The notes under the pieces: model-generated
The model's input: only the letters and a program-made list of their open reading frames with translations
What the model was told of the DNA's origin: nothing
The model's database searches: none
NCBI RefSeq assembly: GCF_034555965.1
Contig: NZ_JAYDCK010000003.1
Coordinates: 1,302,001-1,366,000, forward strand
Reading direction: 5' to 3'
Origin: Aquicoccus sp. G2-2
GTDB lineage: Bacteria > Pseudomonadota > Alphaproteobacteria > Rhodobacterales > Rhodobacteraceae
DNA length: 64,000 bases
Position numbers and translations under genes: made by a program
In this document: positions 30,766 through 39,672 of the stretch, one piece after another
How the letters are laid out: the number at the start of each line of letters is the position of its first letter
How positions within the stretch are numbered: the stretch's first letter is position 1

Positions 30766-31566
30766 TCACCCGCCGAACACACCACGCACCCATAGGAAAA
30801 GCCACAGAAGGCTAATCAGGATCGGCTGATGCAGCAGATAAAAACTCAAGCTATGCCGCCCCGGCCAGCCAAGCACCCGCACACTCCGGCCCGGCGGTTC
30901 GGTGCTGCGCAGCCGCTGCCACAGATCAAACCGGGCGGCAAACTTCGCCACCGCCAACCCGGCCAGATACGGGCCCAGCCATGGAAACACCGGCTCATAA
31001 TCAAGCGTGACCGGCTGAACGGTGGAAAGCCCGGTCCACCACCAGACCGGATGGTCAAACATCGGCGCACTTAAATACGGCCCCGCAAACCAGAACCCCG
31101 CCGCCAGAAGCGCAATCACCAAAGCGGGCCAGCGCAGCACCAACACCCCGACCACACTGGCCAACGCCATGACGTGCAGGATGCCAAAGAAGATGAACGC
31201 CCCGCGGGCTGCGAAAAACGTGGCCAGCGTGACCAGCAACGCCGCCGCGACAATCACCCCCAGCCGCTTCACGAACGCCCGCACCCGAACGCCGCGCCCA
31301 TGCGCAAGCCACAGGCTGATGCCCGACACGAATAGGAAACTCCCGGCGATGCACTCCGCAAACAACCGCCACGCGGGAGAGCCGATGGTGCCCGGCGCAA
31401 TCTGGCCAAACATCTCCAGATCATAACTGAAATGAAACACCGCCATCGCAATCAGCGCCAGACCGCGCGCCAGATCAAGCGCATGTATCCGCCCCGCCCG
31501 AGTCTGCCCCGCCTGAAGCTGCCCTGCTCGCGTTTCCCCCGCCTGAGTCTGCCCTGTCTGGCTCAT
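30766..31566 (-). CDS. DUF1624-like membrane protein, heparan-glucosaminide acetyltransferase type
   Basis: 266-residue polytopic membrane protein of about eight helices. It begins with a hydrophilic stretch of five-residue repeats (TGQTQ-AGETR-AGQLQ-AGQTR-AGRIH, 15-base units), then RIHALDLARGLALIAMAVFHFSYDLEMFG, which matches the start of the DUF1624 domain (D-x-x-R-G and a following His). Segments HSLSFYLLHQPILI near the C-terminus also fit. An acyl-transfer role is inferred from the family. The start is MSQTGQ; MGMSQ at 31572 is an alternative. The gene follows the DegT gene closely. Confidence 0.75.
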   Translation of the reverse strand: MSQTGQTQAGETRAGQLQAGQTRAGRIHALDLARGLALIAMAVFHFSYDLEMFGQIAPGTIGSPAWRLFAECIAGSFLFVSGISLWLAHGRGVRVRAFVKRLGVIVAAALLVTLATFFAARGAFIFFGILHVMALASVVGVLVLRWPALVIALLAAGFWFAGPYLSAPMFDHPVWWWTGLSTVQPVTLDYEPVFPWLGPYLAGLAVAKFAARFDLWQRLRSTEPPGRSVRVLGWPGRHSLSFYLLHQPILISLLWLFLWVRGVFGG

Positions 31567-31573
31567 GCCCATC

Positions 31574-32764
31574 TCACGCCGCCTGAAACACGGCCGCCAC
31601 CTCCGCCCGGATGATCCGCGCAATCAACGCGCAATCCTCCAAACTGAAGGTCAACGGCAGGCGCATATCAAGGATCGCGCGCAGCACCCTGTCGCTCGTC
31701 GGCATCGGCGCGCTCGGCGCATAGCGCCAGCTATCATAGCGCGAGGTAAACCCCTCCGGCTCCGCCCCGCCGAACCATTTCAACTCCACGCCCCGCGCCG
31801 CACAGCGTTCCAACACCGCAGCGATCTTCTCCTCCGCCCAGTCAAGCAGCAGGAACTGAATTGATGAGCCAACGTAATCCTCCGCCTCCGGGCGCTCCAC
31901 CACGCACAACCCCGCCGTGCCGCGCAAGCCCTCCTCCACCACCCGGTAGCGCGCGTTCCACGCGGCGCATTGCTCGGCCAGTCGCGCCAATTGCGGCCGC
32001 AGAATCGCCGCGCGCAGATTGTCCATCCGCCCCGACACGTTCGGCGTGTCGTATTTCACCCGCTCGAATGTCTCCGCCCCCGGCGCGGCCAGATGCCGCC
32101 CGTAAAGCATGTAAGACCCCGAAAGCACCGTCGCGCGCGCCGCCACCTCCGCATCATCGGTGATCAACAAACCACCTTCCCCGGAATTCAGATGCTTGTA
32201 AGTCTGCGTCGAATAGCACCCGATCAGCCCATCCGTGCCCGAAAGCCGCCCGCGCCAGCGCGCCCCCATGGTATGTGCGCAATCCTCTATGACAATCACA
32301 CCCTGCGCCCGGCAAAGCGCCATCAGCGCATCCATATCGCAAAGATGCCCGCGCATATGGCTCAGCATGAGCACATCCGCGCCCCCCGCCTTCGCCGCCA
32401 GATCATCAAGGTCAATCACCAAATCCTCGGTCACGCCGACAAACTCCGGCGCCGCCCCGACGCTGGCAATCGCGCCGGGCACCGGTGCGAGCGTGAACGC
32501 GTTGGTCAACACCCGCTGCCCCGGCACCACCCCCACCGCGCGCAGCGCGCAAGCCAGCGCATAACCACCCGACGCCACCGCAAGGCAGTATTTCGCCCCC
32601 ATCGCCTCGGCAAACTCGCGCTCCAGAAGCGCCGCCTCCCCGGCCTCGCCTTCCACCACGTTGTAGCGATGCAACCGCCCGCTTCGCATCACCTCCACGG
32701 CGGCGGCAATCGCCTCCTCGGGAATCGATTCCTGCTGGGTGAATGTCCCGGTAAATCTCTCCAT
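31574..32764 (-). CDS. DegT/DnrJ/EryC1-type PLP aminotransferase family
   Basis: 396 residues from MERFTGTFTQQESIP. PLP-enzyme features of the sugar aminotransferase family are seen: YCLAVASGGYALACAL (cofactor phosphate region), VIEDCAHTMGARWRG (Asp-x-Ala/Cys-x-x-x-G type) and the Schiff-base Lys in STQTYKHLNSGEGG. Such enzymes aminate nucleotide-linked keto-sugars or act in related pathways. No sugar-nucleotide genes are nearby, so the substrate is open. A longer reading from 33028 crosses the divergent PrpD gene and is rejected. Confidence 0.85.
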   Translation of the reverse strand: MERFTGTFTQQESIPEEAIAAAVEVMRSGRLHRYNVVEGEAGEAALLEREFAEAMGAKYCLAVASGGYALACALRAVGVVPGQRVLTNAFTLAPVPGAIASVGAAPEFVGVTEDLVIDLDDLAAKAGGADVLMLSHMRGHLCDMDALMALCRAQGVIVIEDCAHTMGARWRGRLSGTDGLIGCYSTQTYKHLNSGEGGLLITDDAEVAARATVLSGSYMLYGRHLAAPGAETFERVKYDTPNVSGRMDNLRAAILRPQLARLAEQCAAWNARYRVVEEGLRGTAGLCVVERPEAEDYVGSSIQFLLLDWAEEKIAAVLERCAARGVELKWFGGAEPEGFTSRYDSWRYAPSAPMPTSDRVLRAILDMRLPLTFSLEDCALIARIIRAEVAAVFQAA

Positions 32765-32870
32765 ACGCCCGTTCTGCGCCGCCCGCGCCGCGCCGTCAAT
32801 GTCGCTTGCGCCCGGCTGGCATGTCGCAAACCGCGCCGCCAAACCCGCGCGGGCTGCGCAAACTGGACCC

Positions 32871-34175
32871 ATGAACACCCCGATCACCTTCCTGCACAAC
32901 CTCGCATGGGCCGACCTGCCCGCCCTCGCGCAACAGCGCACCCGCCTTTCGCTGCTCGATCTCATCGGCATCGCCGCCGCTGCGCAGCACACCGACACCA
33001 CGCCCCTCATCACCTCCCATGCCAGCACCCATTTCGCTGGCCCCCATCCAATGTTGTTCTCGGATCAGACCGCCTCCCATCCCGGCGCCGCGCTGGCGGG
33101 TGGCATGCGCATCGACAGCCTCGATGGCCATGACGGCTTCAACCCCGCCAAGGGCCATATCGGCTGCGCGCTCTTTCCCGCCGCGCTGACCCTCGCGCAC
33201 GCCAAAGCCATCTCCGGCGAAGCCTTCCTCGCCACCATCGCCATGGGGTATGAATTCGGGGCCCGCGCCGCGATGGCACAGCACGGCTCGGTGCCTGATT
33301 ATCACACCTCCGGCTCATGGGGGGCCGTCACCGTGGCCGCCGCCGCCGCGCGCCTGCTCGCCCTGCCAGATGAGCAAACCCGCCACGCCCTCGGCATCGC
33401 CGAATATCACGGACCGCGCAGCCAAATGATGCGCGAGATCGACCACCCCACCATGCTCAAGGACGGCTCCGGCTGGGGTGCCATGGCCGGGCTTTCCGCG
33501 GCCTTTCTGGCCGCTGACGGTTTCACCGGCGCCCCCGCCCTCACGGTCGAAGAAATCACAGCCCCATGGGCCGATCTGGGCCAGCGTTGGTATGTGACCG
33601 AACAATATTTCAAACCCTACCCGGTCTGCCGCTGGGCGCAGGCCCCGATCGAAGGCGTGCTTGCCCTGCGCCGCGCCCACGCCCTCACCGCCGCCGATGT
33701 CAAAGCAATCGAAATCGAAAGCTTCCACGAATGTATCCGCCTTGCCACCGCCACGCCGACAAGCTCCGACGCGGCGCAATATTCCACCTCGTTCCCCTGC
33801 GCCATCGCGCTTGTCCATGGTGACGTGCGCCCCGAACACCTCACCGGCACGGCGCTCTCTGACCCCGAAACCCTGCGCCTTTCACAGGCCACCACCATGC
33901 GCGAACACGAACACGCCAACGCCGCCTTCCCGCTCACGCGCCTCGCGCGCACCACGCTCACCCTGAAAGACGGCACAAAGCTCACTTCGGACTGGATGCA
34001 ACCACGCTGGGACCACACAGCGCCCCCCACCGCGGCCGAGCTGCGCGCCAAATATCATGCCCTCGCCGATCCAATCCTCGGCCCCGCCCGCGCCACCGCT
34101 ATCGAAGAAACCATCGACACCCTCGAAAGCCGCCCCCTCACCACGCTCTCAAACCTGCTTCTCGCCCCGGTCTGA
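32871..34175 (+). CDS. MmgE/PrpD family protein
   Basis: 434 residues starting MNTPITFLHNLAWADLPALA, divergent from the DegT gene across a 106-base gap. Family features are LDLIGIAAAAQHTDTTP at the N-terminus, the motif RIDSLDGHDGF, AEYHGPRSQMMREIDHPTMLKDGSGWGAMAG and KPYPVCRWAQAPIE. Known members are 2-methylcitrate dehydratase and iminodisuccinate epimerase, so the exact reaction is uncertain. The gene has no obvious partner here; the propionate pathway genes are absent from this window. Confidence 0.88.
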   Translation: MNTPITFLHNLAWADLPALAQQRTRLSLLDLIGIAAAAQHTDTTPLITSHASTHFAGPHPMLFSDQTASHPGAALAGGMRIDSLDGHDGFNPAKGHIGCALFPAALTLAHAKAISGEAFLATIAMGYEFGARAAMAQHGSVPDYHTSGSWGAVTVAAAAARLLALPDEQTRHALGIAEYHGPRSQMMREIDHPTMLKDGSGWGAMAGLSAAFLAADGFTGAPALTVEEITAPWADLGQRWYVTEQYFKPYPVCRWAQAPIEGVLALRRAHALTAADVKAIEIESFHECIRLATATPTSSDAAQYSTSFPCAIALVHGDVRPEHLTGTALSDPETLRLSQATTMREHEHANAAFPLTRLARTTLTLKDGTKLTSDWMQPRWDHTAPPTAAELRAKYHALADPILGPARATAIEETIDTLESRPLTTLSNLLLAPV

Positions 34176-34190
34176 CCCGCCGCCGGCCCA

Positions 34191-34241
34191 CGGCTTCATT
34201 TGGCCAAAAATACCTCGGGGGTGTGGGGGCAGCGCCCCCAC
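34191..34241. terminator. Repeat A copy 2 plus strong hairpin between convergent genes
   Basis: Begins with GGCTTCATTTGGCCAAAAAT (repeat A, compare 23315 and 38901) and continues into a perfect hairpin GTGGGGGC-AGC-GCCCCCAC at 34223-34241. It lies between the convergent PrpD and phosphoglycolate phosphatase genes and can serve both as a terminator or RNA-stability hairpin, although no T tract follows. Confidence 0.6.
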
Positions 34242-34247
34242 GCAGGG

Positions 34248-34910
34248 TCAGCGCAACAACGTCTCCACGACCCCCAGCAACTCACCAAAATCCCCGATCA
34301 ACGCCTCCGGGCGAAGCGCCGCCATATCCTCTCCCGATGGCCCAAAACCCACCAGCACACACGGCACCCCTGCCGCCGCCGCCGTTTTGCGATCCGTGTC
34401 ACTGTCGCCCACCAGCAAACACCGCGCCGGGTCGCCCCCGGCCCGCCGCGCTGCCTCCAAAAGCGGCTCCGGATCGGGCTTGCGCACCGCCAGCGTATCC
34501 GCCCCCACCAGCGAGGCAAACGCATCGCGTACCCCCAAAGAGCGCAGCAATTGCTCGGCCAGCGCCTCCGGCTTGTTGGTGCAAATCCCGACGCCAATTC
34601 CCGCGCGGCCCAGATCCGCCACCGCCTCCATCGCACCGGGATAAAGCACCGTGTGCCGGTCAATCGCACCCGCATACGCCTCAAGCAGATGCGGATACCA
34701 ATGCTCAATCTCGCCCGCGTCGGCCACACCCAACCGTGACAAGCCCAGCCGCAACATCGCCTTGCCGCCCCTCAGGGCCGTGCCCGCATCACGCGCCGGG
34801 TCAAGCATGTCGCCCCGGCGCATCTTGCGAAAACACGCATTCGCCGCGGCGATCAAATCACCACTGGTATCGGCCAGCGTGCCGTCCAGATCAAAAATCA
34901 CCGTTCTCAT
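34248..34910 (-). CDS. gph: Phosphoglycolate phosphatase-like HAD hydrolase
   Basis: 220-residue HAD-superfamily phosphatase. Motif I is FDLDGTLADTS at the N-terminus, with the nucleophile Asp; the Thr in GICTNKPE is motif II; Lys in VRKPDPEPL is motif III; GDSDTDRKTAAAAG is motif IV. Cap helices fill residues 16-80. Phosphoglycolate is the likely substrate for this size and motif set, but other small phosphates are possible. The start MRTVIFDLDGTL is certain; upstream in-frame sequence has no family support. It is divergent from glmU. Confidence 0.88.
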   Translation of the reverse strand: MRTVIFDLDGTLADTSGDLIAAANACFRKMRRGDMLDPARDAGTALRGGKAMLRLGLSRLGVADAGEIEHWYPHLLEAYAGAIDRHTVLYPGAMEAVADLGRAGIGVGICTNKPEALAEQLLRSLGVRDAFASLVGADTLAVRKPDPEPLLEAARRAGGDPARCLLVGDSDTDRKTAAAAGVPCVLVGFGPSGEDMAALRPEALIGDFGELLGVVETLLR

Positions 34911-35029
34911 CCGTGCCTCCCGGCGCCTATCCGCCGTTACAAACTGCAACCTAACTTGATGGGGCGCACCCTTGTCTCCTGACGCCAACCCGATAAAAGG
35001 ACGCAACAGAAGACACAAGAGCACCCGTT

Positions 35030-36385
35030 ATGACCACTGCATTAGTTATCCTTGCTGCAGGCAAAGGCACGCGGATGCGCTCCGACCTGCCCAAAGTGCT
35101 GCACGAAGTGGCCTCCGCTCCGCTGTTGATCCACGCGATGAAATCCGGCGCCGCTTTCGCGCCCGAACGCACGGTGATCGTCGCTGGCCACGGCGCGGCC
35201 AAGGTCGAAGCGGCGGCCCGCTCATGGGACGACACCGCCAAAGTGGTGATCCAGTCCGAACAAAACGGCACCGGCCATGCGGTCCAATGCGCCCGCCCCG
35301 CTCTGGAAGGGTTTTCCGGCGATGTGATCGTGCTCTACGGCGACACCCCGTTCATCTCTGCCGAAACGCTGGCCCGCATGGCCAGTGCCCGCGCCAGCCA
35401 CGATATTGTCGTGCTCGGGTTTGAACCCGCCGACCCGGCCCGCTACGGGCGCTTGGTGATGGCCGGGGAAAGCCTTGAAAAAATTGTTGAGTTCAAAGAG
35501 ACGACAGATGAAGAACGCCGTATAACCCTCTGCAACAGCGGCGTTGTTTGCGCCTCATCCGACCAGCTGTTCGCGCTTCTCGATGAGGTCGGCAACAACA
35601 ATGCCAGCGGTGAATACTACCTCACCGACATCATCGCCATCGCCCGCGCAAAGGGGCTTTCGGCCACCGCCGTCACCTGCGACGAAGCCGAAACCATGGG
35701 CGTCAATTCGCGCGCCGATCTGGCCATGGCCGAAACGGTCTTTCAAACCCGCGCCCGCGCCGAGGCACTGGAAAACGGCATCACCCTGCAAGCCCCCGAA
35801 ACCGTTCATTTCGCCCATGACACGGTCATCGGCCGCGACACGCTGATTGAACCCAACGTGGTGTTCGGCCCCGGCGTCACCGTCGAATCCGGTGCCCGCA
35901 TCCGGGCGTTCTGCCATCTTGAGGGCTGTCACGTCTCGCGCGGCGCCATCGTCGGCCCTTATGCCCGCTTGCGCCCCGGCGCGGAATTGGCCGAAGATGT
36001 CCATGTCGGCAACTTTGTCGAAATCAAGAACGCCACCCTCGCCGCCGGAGCCAAGGCCAATCACCTCAGCTATATCGGCGATGCGTCAATCGGCGAAGCC
36101 AGCAATATCGGGGCCGGTACCATCACCTGCAATTATGACGGCGTGATGAAACACCACACCGAAATCGGCGCGCGCACGTTCATCGGCTCCAACACCATGC
36201 TGATCGCCCCCGTCACCATCGGTGACGACGCGATGACCGGCACCAGCACCGTGATTACCGAAGATGTGCCCGCAGGCGCCCTCGCCATTGGCCGCGCACA
36301 GCAGCAAAACAAACCCGGCCTCGCGCGAAAGCTGATGAAAATGCTCCGGGCAAAGAAAGCCAGACGTGACAAGGAGAATGGTTGA
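35030..36385 (+). CDS. glmU: Bifunctional UDP-GlcNAc pyrophosphorylase / GlcN-1-P acetyltransferase
   Basis: 451 residues, the enzyme that makes UDP-GlcNAc for peptidoglycan and lipopolysaccharide. The N-terminal nucleotidyltransferase domain has LAAGKGTRMRSDLPKVLHEVA; EFKETTDEE is in the uridyl-binding region. From about residue 250 comes the left-handed beta-helix acetyltransferase domain with hexapeptide repeats and NHLSYIGDASIG, FIGSNTMLIAPV. It is directly followed by glmS (stop at 36383-36385, glmS ATG at 36386), so the two genes for the same pathway are co-transcribed. Confidence 0.97.
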   Translation: MTTALVILAAGKGTRMRSDLPKVLHEVASAPLLIHAMKSGAAFAPERTVIVAGHGAAKVEAAARSWDDTAKVVIQSEQNGTGHAVQCARPALEGFSGDVIVLYGDTPFISAETLARMASARASHDIVVLGFEPADPARYGRLVMAGESLEKIVEFKETTDEERRITLCNSGVVCASSDQLFALLDEVGNNNASGEYYLTDIIAIARAKGLSATAVTCDEAETMGVNSRADLAMAETVFQTRARAEALENGITLQAPETVHFAHDTVIGRDTLIEPNVVFGPGVTVESGARIRAFCHLEGCHVSRGAIVGPYARLRPGAELAEDVHVGNFVEIKNATLAAGAKANHLSYIGDASIGEASNIGAGTITCNYDGVMKHHTEIGARTFIGSNTMLIAPVTIGDDAMTGTSTVITEDVPAGALAIGRAQQQNKPGLARKLMKMLRAKKARRDKENG

Positions 36386-38208
36386 ATGTGTGGGATCGTT
36401 GGCGTTCTAGGCAATCACGAGGCAGCCCCCTTTTGGTCGAGGCGCTCAAACGGCTCGAATATCGCGGCTATGACAGCGCGGGCATCGCGACGCTTCAAAC
36501 CGGCAAGCTCGACCGCCGACGCGCCGTCGGCAAGCTCGTCAACCTCTCCGATCTCTTGGTCCATGACCCGCTGCCCGGCAAAGCCGGAATCGGGCACACC
36601 CGCTGGGCCACCCACGGCGCGCCCACGGTCGATAACGCCCACCCGCACCGCGCCGGGCCGGTGGCGGTCGTCCATAACGGCATTATCGAAAATTTCCGCG
36701 ACATCCGCGCCGACCTTGCCACACGCGGCATTGATTTCGTCACCGAAACCGATACCGAAACCGTCGCCCTGCTGACCCAGTGCTATCTGGCCGAAGGGTT
36801 GTCCCCGCGCGACGCCGCCCTGCAAACCATCCAGCGGCTCGAAGGGGCGTTCGCGCTCTGCTTCCTGTTTGAGGGACAAGATGACTTGCTCATCACCGCA
36901 CGGCAAGGCTCGCCGCTGGCCATCGGCCATGGCGACGGCGAAATGTTCGTCGGCTCCGATGCCATCGCCCTCGCCCCGATGACCGACCGGATCACCTATC
37001 TCGAAGAAGGCGACTTCGCCGTCATCACCCGCTCTTCCGTCGAAATCATTGATCGTCACAACCGCCCCGCCAATCGCGAAATACGCACCGTTTCAATTGA
37101 TGCCGCCAAGATCGACAAGGGCGGCCACAAGCATTTCATGGCCAAGGAAATTGCCGAGCAACCCACGGTCGTCGGCGAAGCCATCAACCATTACCTCTCC
37201 CAAGACGGCGCGTCCGTGGTCCTGCCCGGCGCTGGCATTGATTTCACCCGGATCGAGCGGCTCACCATGGTGGCCTGCGGCACCGCCTTCTATGCCTGCC
37301 TCACCGCGAAATACTGGTTCGAACATCTCGCCCGCATCCCGGTCGAGGTCGATATCGCCTCCGAATTCCGCTACCGTGAACCGCCCATTCCCAAAGGCAC
37401 CGCCGCGCTCTTCGTTTCGCAATCGGGCGAAACCGCCGACACGCTGGCCGCCCTGCGCTATTGCGAAGGGCGCGCCGACAGCATCCTTTCAGTGGTCAAC
37501 GTGGCGGAAAGTTCCATCGCCCGCGAAAGCGATCTCGCCCTGCCCATCCTTGCTGGAACCGAAATCGGCGTCGCCTCGACCAAGGCATTCACGTGCCAAC
37601 TTACCGTCCTCTTGCTGCTTGCGCTCAAGGCCGCTCATGATCGCGGGCATATCAGCGCCGAGAAATTGGCCGATCACCTCTCCCAACTGCGCGCGCTTCC
37701 GGCGTCGATCAACGCTGCGCTGGCGATTTCCGCCGCAACCCGCGATGCCGCGCAAAAACTGGCCGAGGCCCGCGACATCATCTTCCTTGGCCGCGGCTCA
37801 ATGTATCCCCTCGCACTTGAGGGCGCTCTGAAATTAAAAGAAATCAGCTATATACATGCCGAAGCTTACGCATCAGGAGAACTGAAGCACGGCCCAATCG
37901 CATTGATCGACCAATCTGTTCCCGTCGTCGTCATGGCCCCGAAAGACCGACTTTTTGACAAGGCCGTCTCGAACATGCAGGAAGTCATCGCGCGCGGCGG
38001 ACAGGTTGTCCTTATCACCGATGAACACGGCGCCGCCGACGCGGGCGATGATGCATGGATCACCTTGGTGATGCCGCAAATCGCGCCGCTTCTCGCGCCC
38101 ATCCTCTATGCCATCCCGGCACAGCTTCTGGCCTATCATACCGCCGTCGCCAAGGGCACCGATGTCGATCAGCCGCGCAACCTTGCCAAATCCGTTACCG
38201 TGGAATGA
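36386..38208 (+). CDS. glmS: Glutamine-fructose-6-phosphate aminotransferase (frameshifted)
   Basis: First enzyme of the hexosamine pathway. The natural start is ATG 36386, giving MCGIVGVLGNHEAAP with the catalytic N-terminal Cys. After about 15 codons the frame must shift: the five-base C run at 36426-36430 needs one more C to continue as LLVEALKRLEYRGYDSAG, the reading seen in the long frame from 36382. The rest is intact: glutaminase domain, then two SIS domains (FVSQSGETADTLAAL, GRGSMYPLALEGALKLKEISYIHAEAYASGELKHGP) and the C-terminal LAKSVTVE. About 607 residues when repaired. The gene is normally essential in cells without exogenous amino sugar, so this is most likely a sequencing error. 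Confidence 0.95.
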
Positions 38209-38882
38209 CCCCAAAAGCCGCGCTCACTGCCTTGCGGGCACAGATCGTTGCCGGTCGGGCCGAAGGGCAGCGCGCCTATCACAAGCAATCACGCGACGTG
38301 CTGGGCATTCCAAATCCGGCACTCAACACCCTGACAACCCAATGGCGCCGCACCCTGTCCATTCCCGAACGTGTGGCATTGGCTGACGGGCTTTGGCAGA
38401 CCGACATTTTCGAGGCCCGCATTGCCGCCGCCAAGCTGTTGACACAAGCCCGCCTTCACCCGGACGCCCCCGCATGGGCGCTCATGACAGGCTGGCTGCC
38501 CGATTTCGATAGCTGGGCAATTGCCGATCACGTCTGCATCGCAGCGCAAAAACGCCTCACCGCTGATCCCCTCCGGCTCGATACCGTCGAAGGCTGGACC
38601 ACCTCGCCGCATATGTGGACCCGCCGCGCCGCACTGGTAAGCACGTTGCCATGGACCAAACAGAATCACCCCAAACCCGCCGACCTGGCCGTTCGCGACC
38701 GGGTGCTTGGCTGGATGGCCACCTTTGTCGATGATCCTGAATGGTTCATTCAAAAAGCGGTGGCGTGGTGGTTGCGCGATCTCTCCAAACATGACGCACC
38801 CCGCACACGCGCCTTTCTCGCCGCACATGGCGACCGGATGAAACCCTTCGCCCGCAAGGAAGCCGCCAAATATCTGGCCTGA
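38205..38882 (+). CDS. AlkD-like DNA alkylation repair protein
   Basis: 225 residues from MTPKAALTALRAQIV, overlapping the glmS stop by four bases (ATGA). The helical HEAT-like family is recognised by ALADGLWQTDIFEARIAAAKLL, then DFDSWAIADHVC and WTRRAALVSTLPW and the C-terminal WFIQKAVAWWLRDLSKHD. AlkD-type glycosylases remove 3-methyladenine and 7-methylguanine; the Asp of DFDSWAIAD and the Trp/Arg of WTRRA sit at family-conserved places. It is unusual to find it in an operon with glmU-glmS. Confidence 0.85.
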   Translation: MTPKAALTALRAQIVAGRAEGQRAYHKQSRDVLGIPNPALNTLTTQWRRTLSIPERVALADGLWQTDIFEARIAAAKLLTQARLHPDAPAWALMTGWLPDFDSWAIADHVCIAAQKRLTADPLRLDTVEGWTTSPHMWTRRAALVSTLPWTKQNHPKPADLAVRDRVLGWMATFVDDPEWFIQKAVAWWLRDLSKHDAPRTRAFLAAHGDRMKPFARKEAAKYLA

Positions 38883-38900
38883 CGGGCGGCGCTCACACCC

Positions 38901-38924
38901 TGCTTCATTTTGCCATAAATATCC
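38901..38924. repeat. Dispersed intergenic repeat A, copy 3
   Basis: Stretch CTTCATTTTGCCATAAATAT, 19 bases after the stop of the AlkD-like gene, differing from copy 1 by one base. It lies between convergent genes. Confidence 0.6.
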
Positions 38925-38986
38925 AAACACCCCCCTTGCCACCGCGCGCACGGTTAACCCATTTCGCGCACCAAACGGCCCGCATC

Positions 38987-39062
38987 CCTGCCATACACAT
39001 CGCAGCCAGACCGGCAGCCAAGGTGCAGACAGCGATTTTCGGCGCGCCCCGGCTATTAACCC
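38987..39062. repeat. Dispersed intergenic repeat B, copy 2
   Basis: Shares the ordered blocks of 21587-21660 (CCTGCCATAC, GGCAGCC, GGTGCAGAC, TTTTC, GGCGCG, TTAACC) and again ends a few bases downstream of a minus-strand gene (lipoprotein, stop at 39078). A GGTTAACCC precedes it at 38952-38960, as GTTAACC precedes copy 1. Confidence 0.55.
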
Positions 39063-39077
39063 ACCGGGCCGCTGCAT

Positions 39078-39584
39078 TTACTGAAGATAAACGTCAACCT
39101 CGGGCAGGTCGGTCAACGGTGCCTCGATCACCCGCAAAGCGGCCAGCGAAATTCGGCTACCGCCGGTCTTCGGCCCATCCAAAGGCATCAAATCGACCTC
39201 CACCGCCTTGCCGGTCGCCGGATAAACCACCCGCCCCTTGGAAGGTTTTGAAACCAAAGGTGTTTTAAGCCACAACCCCGGCTCGCCCGGATCCCCGAGC
39301 GATGCAATCGTGCGCCCAAGATTGCGCCCCGCGCCGGTTTTCTGCGCCTTAAGCGCCGCCGCGGTTGCGGCTTTCTTCTCCTCGGCACTGGTGGTGTCAA
39401 ACTGCTCAACCGTTCGCGCCATCTTGGGAGGACGTTTCGCCACAGGATCGGTGCCGTTAGGCCGCGCCACCGGATGCGGCTGCGCCGAGCCGTCCTGCAC
39501 ATTCGATTTACCTTGGAAAACAAAGGGTTGCGAACATCCCGCCGCCAACCCCGCCACCATGATCACTGTCAAAACCTGTCTCAT
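39078..39584 (-). CDS. Putative lipoprotein
   Basis: 168 residues with a lipoprotein signal, MRQVLTVIMVAGLAAGCSQP (lipobox LAAGC). The mature part has a disordered Pro/Lys-rich region to about residue 75, then GRNLGRTIASLGDPGEPGLWLKTPLV and a conserved C-terminus KTGGSRISLAALRVIEAPLTDLPEVDVYL. I recall similar Rhodobacterales lipoproteins sometimes labelled D-galactarate dehydratase, which this sequence does not support. The C-terminal half looks like a small beta domain. Function unknown. Confidence 0.75.
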   Translation of the reverse strand: MRQVLTVIMVAGLAAGCSQPFVFQGKSNVQDGSAQPHPVARPNGTDPVAKRPPKMARTVEQFDTTSAEEKKAATAAALKAQKTGAGRNLGRTIASLGDPGEPGLWLKTPLVSKPSKGRVVYPATGKAVEVDLMPLDGPKTGGSRISLAALRVIEAPLTDLPEVDVYLQ

Positions 39585-39672
39585 ACGCTCAGATTACGCG
39601 CTCGCGCGCGCCGCGGCAATCGCTGCCTTGCCCCTTGCGCGTCCGCCCGCCTGATCCTAGGTTCGTTCTGCC

